From contig DCLG01000030.1 of NCBI GenBank assembly GCA_002320935.1, forward strand, positions 110,566-116,217: a stretch of 5,652 nt of DNA, written 5' to 3'. Positions 1 to 5,652 of this stretch are shown piece after piece (position 1 is the stretch's first letter; every line of letters begins with the position of its first letter). A program made the translations under genes and the position numbers. The notes under the pieces are model-generated. The model had not been told where the DNA came from. It ran no database searches and saw nothing but the letters and a program-made list of their open reading frames with translations. This stretch comes from Pedobacter sp. UBA1654 (GTDB taxonomy: Bacteria; Bacteroidota; Bacteroidia; Sphingobacteriales; Sphingobacteriaceae).

Positions 1-1
1 C

Positions 2-1711
2 AATGCGCTATATGCATCCGGTGGTCCGGCAGAAAATGGTTCATTCCGTAAGATCCAGGTGATCCGGAACAACCGCGTGGTAAGCACCATCGACACTTAC
101 GACTTTCTTGTTAACGGTATTCAGAAAGGCAACATACGCCTGCAGGATCAGGATGTGATCCATATTCCGGTTTATGAAACCCGGATAGAAGTTGCAGGTG
201 AGGTAAAACGCCCTGCTTTGTTCGAATCCCTGAAGGGTGACGACATCCAGGATGTGCTGAACTTCGCAGGTGGCTTTAATACCCGTGCCTACACCGGTCG
301 CATCAAGGTGCTGCAAAATACAGAGAAAGAACGCCGTATTACGGATATTGCTGCAACGGAGTTTGCAAACTATTCGCCAAAGAACGGGGATAAATATATT
401 GTTGAAGAAATCCTGGACCGTTTTGAAAATCGTGTGGAAATTATCGGAGCGGTTTTCCGCCCGGGTTTATACGAGCTGGACAAAGGTCTGACCCTTCGCG
501 CACTGATCAACAAGGCCGAAGGCCTGAAGGAAGATGCCTTTCTAAACCGCGGCTACATCAATCGTCTGAATATGGACAATTCGCTGTCGCTGATCTCCTT
601 TGATGTTTCTAAAATTATCGCTGGTACAAGCACTGATATTCCCCTTCAAAGGGAAGATAAGGTGACGATTTCTTCCTTATTTGATCTTCGTGATGAATAC
701 CAGGTTATGATACAGGGCGAAGTAAGGGACTCTGGGACCTACGAATATGCAGAAAACATGAGCCTGGAGGATCTGATCCAGATGGCTGGTGGTTTCCGTG
801 AAGGTGCTACGCCGAACCGCATTGAGATCTCCCGCCGGATAAAAAATAGTGACGCCATGTCTGCCTCTGCAATCACAGCGGAAGTTTTTACCGTGAATAT
901 AGATCAGAACCTCAGGCTTTCGGACCAGACTTTTGTCCTAAAGCCATTTGATGTGATCTCAGTACGGGGATCGGAAGGTTATCAGGTGCAGCGCCAGGTA
1001 ACGTTGGAAGGGGAGGTGCTTTATCCGGGAACCTATACCATTACCCGTAAAGATGAGCGGATTTCTGACCTGATCAAACGTGCAGGGGGACTAACGCCGA
1101 CCGGATATGCAGAGGGTGCTTCCTTAAAACGCCCCGGGCCAAAACCGGTTTCAACTGAGCGAAACCGGAACTCGATTGATAATGATGATGAAGAAGCCAA
1201 GAAGTTTTTGAATCTGAAGCGCGTGCAACAGGCCGGCGTTAAAGATACGCTTAGTACCGATGTAGAACAGCAGTTGATCCAGTCTGACCTGGTGGGTATT
1301 GAACTTGTTAGTATCCTGAAGAACCCGCGTTCGAAGAGTGACCTCATTGTAGAGGATGGCGACGTGATCCGGGTGCCTAAACAGTTGCAAACGGTAAAGG
1401 TGACCGGTGAGGTGCTGAATCCAAATAATATTGTATTCAGTTCTGGCAAAGGCTTTAAGCAATATGTTAATGGTGCCGGTGGTTTTACCAGCACAGCATT
1501 GCGCCGTGGTGCATACATCAAGTATGCGAACGGTTCGGTGGAATCTGCACGTAAGTTTTTATTCTTCAACAATTATCCAAAAGTGAAGCCAGGTGCAGAG
1601 ATCCTGGTGCCAAAACGTGCAGTTACAGAACGTCTGACCCCGCAGGGCTGGATCGGAATCGGAACAGCTGTTGCGAGTATGGCGGCAATTATTGTAAGTT
1701 TATTAAGGTAG
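2..1711 (+). CDS. Multi-SLBB polysaccharide export outer-membrane protein (Wza-like), 5'-truncated by window edge
   Basis: The reading frame is open from base 2 to a TAG at 1709-1711, so 569 C-terminal residues are visible. A GTG at 59 is in frame but lies inside a conserved SLBB segment and is not the start. The protein shows five SLBB-type repeats, each a 'V-x-G-x-V-xx-PGxY' strand followed by an 'AGGF/L' turn, at visible residues of about 62-109, 145-190, 235-279, 333-379 and 466-509, plus the tail of an earlier one at 1-60. An acidic/basic charged insert separates the last two repeats. The C-terminus (about 550-568) is a Trp-led, Gly/Ala-rich hydrophobic helix, as expected for a Wza-type helix crossing the outer membrane. 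The Poly_export (PES) domain and lipoprotein signal should lie upstream, outside the window. Inferred role: the outer-membrane exit channel for capsule/EPS. The family is firm; the exact polymer is unknown. It probably heads or belongs to an operon with the glycosyltransferase 13 bp downstream. Confidence 0.93.
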   Translation, partial: NALYASGGPAENGSFRKIQVIRNNRVVSTIDTYDFLVNGIQKGNIRLQDQDVIHIPVYETRIEVAGEVKRPALFESLKGDDIQDVLNFAGGFNTRAYTGRIKVLQNTEKERRITDIAATEFANYSPKNGDKYIVEEILDRFENRVEIIGAVFRPGLYELDKGLTLRALINKAEGLKEDAFLNRGYINRLNMDNSLSLISFDVSKIIAGTSTDIPLQREDKVTISSLFDLRDEYQVMIQGEVRDSGTYEYAENMSLEDLIQMAGGFREGATPNRIEISRRIKNSDAMSASAITAEVFTVNIDQNLRLSDQTFVLKPFDVISVRGSEGYQVQRQVTLEGEVLYPGTYTITRKDERISDLIKRAGGLTPTGYAEGASLKRPGPKPVSTERNRNSIDNDDEEAKKFLNLKRVQQAGVKDTLSTDVEQQLIQSDLVGIELVSILKNPRSKSDLIVEDGDVIRVPKQLQTVKVTGEVLNPNNIVFSSGKGFKQYVNGAGGFTSTALRRGAYIKYANGSVESARKFLFFNNYPKVKPGAEILVPKRAVTERLTPQGWIGIGTAVASMAAIIVSLLR

Positions 1712-1724
1712 GTCTTTATTAACT

Positions 1725-2552
1725 ATGAATAGGCAACTACATATTTCAATAGTACTTTACCACAATGGAGAAGAGATATGGGACTGCATCAATGCAATTC
1801 TAAGTTCAACGCTGGACCTGAAGCTTTTTCTGATCGACAATTCTGAAACAGATGAGCTGAAGTCACTTGCTTGCGATCCGCGAATCACCTATATCTTCAA
1901 TGATGCGAATATTGGCTATGGCTCGGGCCACAATATTGCCATGCAACAGAGTCTTGAGCAGAAGGCGAAGTATCATCTGGTGATGAATCCGGATATCAGT
2001 TTTAAACCGGGTACGCTGGAGCATATCCATGCGTATATGGAAAAGCATCCGAAAGTCGGATCCCTTATGCCGAAGGTTTACTATGAGGATGGCTCCATCC
2101 AACGCCTATGCAAGCTGTTGCCAACACCTTTTAATTTGATCGGAAGACGCTTTTTTGGGGAAGCGCCTTGGGCGCAGCAAAAGAATGCTGCTTATGAGCT
2201 GCATCACTTCGATTATAACAGCATCTTAAATACGCCTTCGCTTTCCGGCTGTTTCATGTTCATTCGCAGCAGTGTGCTGAAAAAGGTTGGATTATTTGAT
2301 CCGCAGTTTTTTATGTACCTGGAAGACTATGATCTGAATCGCCGGATACACCGTGTGGCACGAACTGAATTCTATCCTAAAGTTTCTGTAGTACACGGAC
2401 ACAAGCAGGAATCTTATAAAAACGGCAAACTGTTGAAAATTCATGTGCAGTCGGCAGTCAAATATTTTAATAAATGGGGCTGGCTCAGAGATGAGGAACG
2501 GGATATTTTAAACAGCAGGGTGCTGGACTTGATAGAAGAATCAACTAACTAG
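1725..2552 (+). CDS. Glycosyltransferase family 2 protein, rhamnosyltransferase (WbbL)-like
   Basis: A complete 275-residue GT-A fold, family 2 glycosyltransferase. It starts 'ISIVLYHN', the first nucleotide-binding strand of the family, followed by 'LIDNS' (Asp38) and 'NIGYGSGHN' (62-70). The metal/nucleotide-sugar site is the NPD at 88-90, which replaces the classical DxD. 'LSGCFMFIRSSVL' (173-185) and 'YLEDYDLNRRI' (198-208) carry the acceptor-binding segment and the probable catalytic-base acidic pair Glu200/Asp201. His224 lies in a 'VVHGH' strand. There is no membrane segment, so it should act at the cytoplasmic face of the inner membrane on a lipid-linked acceptor. This motif set resembles dTDP-rhamnosyltransferases such as WbbL, but the donor sugar cannot be fixed from sequence alone. 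The ATG at 1725 follows the previous stop by 13 bp with an AAGGTAGG tract about 12 bases upstream. It is likely co-transcribed with both neighbours. Confidence 0.93.
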   Translation: MNRQLHISIVLYHNGEEIWDCINAILSSTLDLKLFLIDNSETDELKSLACDPRITYIFNDANIGYGSGHNIAMQQSLEQKAKYHLVMNPDISFKPGTLEHIHAYMEKHPKVGSLMPKVYYEDGSIQRLCKLLPTPFNLIGRRFFGEAPWAQQKNAAYELHHFDYNSILNTPSLSGCFMFIRSSVLKKVGLFDPQFFMYLEDYDLNRRIHRVARTEFYPKVSVVHGHKQESYKNGKLLKIHVQSAVKYFNKWGWLRDEERDILNSRVLDLIEESTN

Positions 2553-2579
2553 AATTTTTCAACGCTCAAAATAAAAGTT

Positions 2580-3731
2580 ATGCAATCATCACTAATTTTT
2601 CTCACCAGTTACCTCCTGGTATTTTTCAGTATTCCAATGATCATCAAGGTTGCCTTCCAGAAGCGCTTGTTTGATGAACCCAGGGAACTCCGAAAGATTC
2701 ACAAAAAGATCATTCCGAACCTGGGGGGCATTGCGATTTTTAGTGCTTTTGTATTTTCTTCCTCGCTTTTTATTCCACATAAATTTCTTCCGGAAGGTAA
2801 TTTGATGATGGCAGCAGGCCTGGTGATTTTTATGACGGGGTTGAAAGATGATATCGTTGGACTGTCTCCCACGATCAAATTCGTTGCACAGTTCTTTAGT
2901 GCCATCATTGTTGCTGTTGTTGCCGATATCAGGATTGAAAATCTTTTCGGCCTGCTCGGTTATCATGAACTACACTACTATACCAGCGTTGCATTGACCG
3001 TCTTCTTTATGGTTGGTGTAATGAATGCATTTAATCTAATTGACGGTATTGATGGACTTGCTGGTAGTCTGGCTCTGATCTGTAGTTTAACCTTTTCCTT
3101 TATTTTCTATAAAGCAGGGTATACAGGTTGGTTTCTGATGTCATTGTCGCTGTTAGGCGCCATTCTTGCATTTCTATACTTTAACATAACCCCTGCAAAG
3201 ATCTTTATGGGCGACAGTGGCTCGCTGGTGCTGGGCTATGTGGCTTCCATCTTCAGCTTGAAGTTCCTTTCTATGGATTCACTCGTAAACGTGAAAGTAG
3301 GTGCTTTTGACGTGAACTATGCTTCTGGGATTGTACTCGCCATTCTGATCATTCCATTGTTTGACACCCTCCGCGTGTTTACTTTGCGGATCTTAAAAAA
3401 TAAGTCGCCTTTTACAGCTGACGCCAATCACTTACACCACCGTCTGCTGTTCATAGGCTTGAGCCACATACAGGCCACCTTTATCCTGGGCCTCTGTAAT
3501 TTGCTTTTCATCGTGCTCGCCCTGTCCATGCAGGAATTTAGTCCGGGGCAGATTGTTGCTGCCATTTCTTTACTGGCACTGATCACGAACGGATGCTTAT
3601 CGATCTATATTGAACGCTACAAACGAAAGCTTTTCGGCCATTTGAAAACAGAACCCCAAAGCTACCAACCCAAGTCCAGAGCGCCGCGTCCCCTTGTAGA
3701 TGAGGTGTTGGATAAGATTTCTGAAAATTAG
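2580..3731 (+). CDS. wecA: WecA/TagO-type undecaprenyl-phosphate N-acetylhexosamine-1-phosphate transferase (MraY family)
   Basis: A 383-residue polytopic inner-membrane enzyme with about eleven hydrophobic segments, normal for the family. It transfers a sugar-1-phosphate (GlcNAc-1-P in characterised WecA/TagO) from UDP-sugar to undecaprenyl phosphate, starting repeat-unit assembly. Visible motifs in order: 'DEPRELRKIH' and 'IPNLGG' (32-50); the Mg-binding pair Asp90-Asp91 in 'LKDDIVGL'; 'NAFNLIDGIDGL' (149-160) with Asp155 and Asp158; 'FMGDSGS' (209-215); 'PLFDTLRVFTLR' (259-270); and 'HLHHRL' (284-289). The HxHH form separates WecA/TagO from MraY, which carries a different His-rich motif. 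All catalytic motifs are intact. The roughly 37-residue C-terminal tail is polar and basic, probably cytoplasmic. The ATG at 2580 sits 27 bp after the GT2 stop behind an A-rich stretch, with no strong Shine-Dalgarno. The symbol is given by family similarity; the sugar could be another N-acetylhexosamine. Confidence 0.94.
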   Translation: MQSSLIFLTSYLLVFFSIPMIIKVAFQKRLFDEPRELRKIHKKIIPNLGGIAIFSAFVFSSSLFIPHKFLPEGNLMMAAGLVIFMTGLKDDIVGLSPTIKFVAQFFSAIIVAVVADIRIENLFGLLGYHELHYYTSVALTVFFMVGVMNAFNLIDGIDGLAGSLALICSLTFSFIFYKAGYTGWFLMSLSLLGAILAFLYFNITPAKIFMGDSGSLVLGYVASIFSLKFLSMDSLVNVKVGAFDVNYASGIVLAILIIPLFDTLRVFTLRILKNKSPFTADANHLHHRLLFIGLSHIQATFILGLCNLLFIVLALSMQEFSPGQIVAAISLLALITNGCLSIYIERYKRKLFGHLKTEPQSYQPKSRAPRPLVDEVLDKISEN

Positions 3732-3751
3732 AAAACTTCGGCATATACCTG

Positions 3752-3777
3752 AAACGTTCGTTCATGAACGTGTTTTT
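3752..3777 (+). terminator. Terminator-like hairpin after the wecA-like gene
   Basis: The arms ACGTTC (3754-3759) and GAACGT (3766-3771) pair perfectly around a 6-base loop. The stem can be extended by AA/TT pairs across one bulged G, and a run of five T follows at 3773-3777. It begins about 20 bp after the TAG of the preceding gene, where a factor-independent terminator would be expected. The stem is short and only moderately GC-rich, so termination may be partial. The same bases contain a perfect 12-bp palindrome CGTTCATGAACG (3759-3770), so a DNA-binding site is an alternative reading. Confidence 0.45.
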
Positions 3778-3802
3778 CCCGGTAATTCAATACTGACCGC
3801 TT

Positions 3803-3826
3803 AATTTACAGCCAATTATGTAAATT
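3803..3826. promoter_or_regulatory. AT-rich perfect inverted repeat upstream of the wzz-like gene
   Basis: AATTTACA (3803-3810) and TGTAAATT (3819-3826) are exact reverse complements separated by 8 bases, so the half-site centres lie 16 bp apart. This spacing and symmetry would suit a dimeric regulator, and the site lies in the gap where a promoter for the wzz-like gene should be. The right arm overlaps TAAATTCA (3821-3828), a weak partial match to the Bacteroidota -7 consensus TAnnTTTG. No convincing -33 TTTG was found at the right distance, so no promoter is called. The regulator, if any, is unknown. Confidence 0.35.
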
Positions 3827-3851
3827 CAAACATTGCCGCGATCGTATCTGT

Positions 3852-3882
3852 TTGGCAATAACAGCATCAAAGGGATTGCCAA
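3852..3882 (+). promoter_or_regulatory. Leader hairpin abutting the wzz-like start codon
   Basis: TTGGCAAT (3852-3859) and ATTGCCAA (3875-3882) form a perfect 8-bp stem around a 15-base loop. With one bulged T (3851) the stem can grow by G3850-C3883 and T3849-A3884, reaching the A of the ATG at 3884. The purine-rich AAAGGG (3869-3874) lies in the 3' part of the loop. As RNA, this would place the putative ribosome-binding tract and start codon within or next to a hairpin, suggesting translational control. As DNA it could equally be an operator. Function is inference; only the symmetry is observed. Confidence 0.4.
3869..3874 (+). promoter_or_regulatory. Shine-Dalgarno-like AAAGGG deciding the wzz-like start
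   Basis: AAAGGG ends nine bases before the ATG at 3884, an acceptable spacing. No comparable purine tract precedes the in-frame TTG at 3833. This favours the ATG and a 362-residue product over the 379-residue product from TTG. Shine-Dalgarno signals are often weak in Bacteroidota, so this is supporting evidence rather than proof. Confidence 0.45.
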
Positions 3883-3883
3883 C

Positions 3884-4972
3884 ATGAGCCAGGAAAATCT
3901 GCAGCCTTCTAGTCCAGCGAATAATGAGATATCCCTCCGGGAAATATTTCAGATTTTCGGAAAATACTATGATTTCCTGTTATCGAAATGGCTGCTCATT
4001 CTTTCCATATCCCTGCTCGGGGGCATCCTTGGCCTGACCTACGCTTTCTGGAAAAAGCCGGTTTATACCGCCACGACGACCTTTGTGCTGGAAAGTGGCG
4101 ATAGTCCTGGTAGTCTGGGTCAGTATGCCGGCATTGCCTCCATGATCGGGCTTGACCTGAATACCGGTGGAGGGATTTTCCAGGGCAACAACATTCTGGA
4201 GTTATACCGCTCCCGTACCATGATTGAAAAGACCCTGCTTTCCGAGGTATCATACCGCGAGAAAAAATTCCTGCTGATCGATCGTTATGTATCCATGAAC
4301 AAGCTTCGGGAAGAATGGGCCGAAAAAAAACATTTGCAGAACGTACAGTTTCATGCCGACTGGCAGCGGTTGTCTGAAGCACAAATGCGGTTGCAGGACA
4401 GCTTGCTCCAGCAGATTTCCGGGCAGATCAATGAGGAGTACCTGGTTGTACATAAACCCGATAAGAACAGCATCATTCGCGTAGATGTAAATGCGGAAGA
4501 TGAGCTGTTTGCCAAAGCCTTCAATGATATGATCGTCGCGAATGTGAATGATTTCTATGTGCAGACGAAAACGCGGAAGTCGATGTCTAATGTTAAGATC
4601 CTGCAAGCAAAAACGGACTCCATCCGGCAGAATATGAACCAGGAGATCTATAGTGCCGCAGCTGTGGCCGATGCGACACCCAATTTAAACCCTACACGGC
4701 AGTCGCAGCGTACGGCACCAATCCAGCGCTCGCAGTTCAGTGCGGAAGCCAACAGGGCGATCCTGGGAGAGATGGTGAAGAACCTGGAGCTTACAAAGAT
4801 GAGCCTGCTGCGCGAGACGCCCCTGATACAGGTGGTGGATTATCCCAAATTCCCTTTATATAAATCCTTGCCCGGTAAGGTCAGCAGTTTCTTAAAAGGC
4901 ATGATCCTGTTTGGCTTTCTGACTGCATCCGTTTTACTGGCAAAAAGGATGTTCCGCGACATCATGGATTGA
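3884..4972 (+). CDS. Wzz/PCP-family chain-length determinant protein without kinase domain
   Basis: A 362-residue inner-membrane polysaccharide co-polymerase. These proteins oligomerise in the periplasm and set polymer length together with Wzy and, for capsule/EPS, the outer-membrane exporter. Visible: a short cytoplasmic N-terminus; TM1 at about 35-56; the typical Wzz start 'YTATTTFVLES' (61-71); a Gly-rich stretch and 'NNILELYRSRTMIEKTLL' (102-119); a long charged, helical periplasmic region including 137-181 and 228-258; a Pro/Gln/Arg-rich linker at about 264-286; the Pro-rich segment 'VVDYPKFPLYKSLPGK' (317-332); then TM2 at 339-354. The chain ends eight residues after TM2, with no Walker motifs or Tyr-rich tail, so no tyrosine-kinase domain is fused. 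The ATG at 3884 is preferred over the in-frame TTG at 3833, which would add 17 residues with no family resemblance. It lies 152 bp after the wecA-like gene and 7 bp before the next gene. Confidence 0.92.
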   Translation: MSQENLQPSSPANNEISLREIFQIFGKYYDFLLSKWLLILSISLLGGILGLTYAFWKKPVYTATTTFVLESGDSPGSLGQYAGIASMIGLDLNTGGGIFQGNNILELYRSRTMIEKTLLSEVSYREKKFLLIDRYVSMNKLREEWAEKKHLQNVQFHADWQRLSEAQMRLQDSLLQQISGQINEEYLVVHKPDKNSIIRVDVNAEDELFAKAFNDMIVANVNDFYVQTKTRKSMSNVKILQAKTDSIRQNMNQEIYSAAAVADATPNLNPTRQSQRTAPIQRSQFSAEANRAILGEMVKNLELTKMSLLRETPLIQVVDYPKFPLYKSLPGKVSSFLKGMILFGFLTASVLLAKRMFRDIMD

Positions 4973-4979
4973 GCAGCTT

Positions 4980-5652
4980 ATGAAGTACCAGCTCCGAATG
5001 TATTATGCCGAAGCGGCAAACCAGACGGCAGGTTCAAAGGCCAGCCGCGACTGCTCACAGATCTTATCGGATCTGGGTTACCGGCATTTCGATGTGCCGG
5101 TATACAGCAATAAAGCGCCAGTACTAAATCTACTTACCCTGCTGAAACATGCTGGAAAGTTGTATAGTACATTGAAACGTGGCGATCAGGTGCTGTTGCA
5201 ATACCCATTGTTGGGCATCAACAAATGGCTGAAGTACTTCGCGGCGATTTTGAAAAGCAAAGGCTGCAGGCTGATCTGTTTGTTGCATGATCTTGATTCT
5301 TTACGACAGGTACACCATGCCTGGACGCTGGAGCAGGAGATTGCACGCCTGAATGCTTTTGATCTGGTGATTGTACATAATGAACGTATGAAAGCCCTGC
5401 TGATGGAGAATGGACTTACATCAGCAATGTCCTGCCTGGGTTTATTTGATTACTTGGTTCCGGAGCGGGTATTCCTCACGCTGCAGAATAAGTCGCATAC
5501 TTTGGAAAGGGGAACCTACCGGGTGGCCTTTGCCGGAAACTTAGCTAAAAGTGTATTTCTGCAAGGATTGGTTCAGATTTCCGGGATTCAGTTTGTGCTG
5601 TATGGGCCGGGTTATGAGCAGCTGCAAGCATCAGCTCACCTGCAATGGGCAG
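4980..5652 (+). CDS. Glycosyltransferase, beta-1,6-galactofuranosyltransferase-like, 3'-truncated by window edge
   Basis: The frame from the ATG at 4980 is open to the end of the window, giving 224 N-terminal residues; family members usually run to about 330, so roughly a third is missing. Visible motifs resemble the GT-B-fold galactofuranosyltransferase group (WbbI-like): 'QTAGSKASRD' (15-24), where an acceptor-site loop is expected; 'LLQYPLLG' (72-79); 'LLHDLDSLR' (101-109); 'NAFDLVIVHNERMKALL' (125-141); 'LGLFDYL' (153-159); and, opening the second domain, 'VAFAGNLAKS' (182-191) and 'FVLYGPG' (205-211). There is no signal peptide or membrane segment, so it should act in the cytoplasm at the membrane on lipid-linked glycan. 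In this family the donor is UDP-galactofuranose; specificity here is inferred. It begins 7 bp after the wzz-like stop and is probably translationally coupled to it. A distant possibility is another GT-B hexosyltransferase with similar motifs. Confidence 0.88.
   Translation, partial: MKYQLRMYYAEAANQTAGSKASRDCSQILSDLGYRHFDVPVYSNKAPVLNLLTLLKHAGKLYSTLKRGDQVLLQYPLLGINKWLKYFAAILKSKGCRLICLLHDLDSLRQVHHAWTLEQEIARLNAFDLVIVHNERMKALLMENGLTSAMSCLGLFDYLVPERVFLTLQNKSHTLERGTYRVAFAGNLAKSVFLQGLVQISGIQFVLYGPGYEQLQASAHLQWA

Noticed and set aside
59..61. GTG at 59 as the start of the SLBB protein
   Set aside because: The frame is open back to base 2 and the upstream residues ('ASGGPAENGSFRKIQV') match the turn and strand of an SLBB domain, so the gene begins outside the window.
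1033..1572. Long minus-strand open frame (179 codons) opposite the SLBB gene
   Set aside because: It lies fully antisense to conserved SLBB repeats, its translation shows no recognisable domain, and it is rich in Arg/Ser/Pro as expected for an antisense shadow. A second antisense frame at 1151-1462 overlaps it.
2553..2579. Terminator or promoter between the GT2 and wecA-like genes
   Set aside because: The 27-bp gap has a short T-run but no stem before it and no clear promoter elements; it looks like an ordinary intra-operon spacer.
3833..3835. TTG at 3833 as the start of the wzz-like gene
   Set aside because: It adds 17 residues without family resemblance, lacks a purine-rich tract upstream, and an ATG at 3884 has one nine bases upstream. 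TTG starts are also uncommon in this group.
3778..3850. Bacteroidota-type promoter (TTTG ... TAnnTTTG) for the wzz-like gene
   Set aside because: Only partial -7 matches (for example TAAATTCA at 3821) were seen, and none has a TTTG about 19-21 bases upstream, so no promoter is called although one may exist.
3996..4606. Minus-strand open frames of 128 and 118 codons opposite the wzz-like gene
   Set aside because: They overlap conserved coding sequence, show no recognisable motifs, and have compositions typical of antisense shadows.
1..5652. Mobile elements, CRISPR arrays, tRNA genes or defence systems
   Set aside because: No transposase motifs, terminal repeats, regularly spaced direct repeats or tRNA-like cloverleaf sequences were recognised; all genes fit surface polysaccharide synthesis and export.

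Overview
The window looks like part of a capsule/exopolysaccharide or O-antigen-type biosynthesis and export locus from a Bacteroidota bacterium, most likely of the Sphingobacteriaceae (Pedobacter/Mucilaginibacter-like) type. This placement is inference from three things: the style of the proteins (long multi-SLBB export protein, kinase-less Wzz protein, WecA-type transferase), moderate G+C, and start regions that are mostly AT-rich with weak Shine-Dalgarno signals. No rRNA, tRNA, mobile element or CRISPR array was seen. All genes lie on the + strand and every stretch without a gene is short.

Layout, left to right. (1) 2-1711: the C-terminal 569 residues of a multi-SLBB, Wza-like outer-membrane polysaccharide export protein, cut by the left edge. 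(2) 1725-2552: a family 2 glycosyltransferase resembling rhamnosyltransferases. (3) 2580-3731: a WecA/TagO-type polyprenyl-phosphate sugar-1-phosphate transferase, the probable initiating enzyme. (4) 3732-3883: a 152-bp gap with three inverted repeats, namely a terminator-like hairpin, an AT-rich 8+8 bp inverted repeat, and a hairpin that ends on the start codon of the next gene with a purine-rich SD-like tract in its loop. (5) 3884-4972: a Wzz/PCP-type chain-length determinant without a kinase domain. (6) 4980-5652: the N-terminal 224 residues of a glycosyltransferase resembling beta-1,6-galactofuranosyltransferases, cut by the right edge.

How they fit together: the WecA-like enzyme would load the first sugar phosphate onto undecaprenyl phosphate. 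The GT2 and the galactofuranosyltransferase-like enzyme would extend the repeat unit. The Wzz protein would set chain length in the periplasm and the SLBB protein would form the outer-membrane exit channel. Flippase, polymerase and other transferases are expected outside the window. Genes 1-3 look like one transcription unit (gaps of 13 and 27 bp), and genes 4-5 like a second or separately tuned one (7-bp gap).

I see no clearly new biological system. The part most worth a second look is the structured leader of the wzz-like gene.
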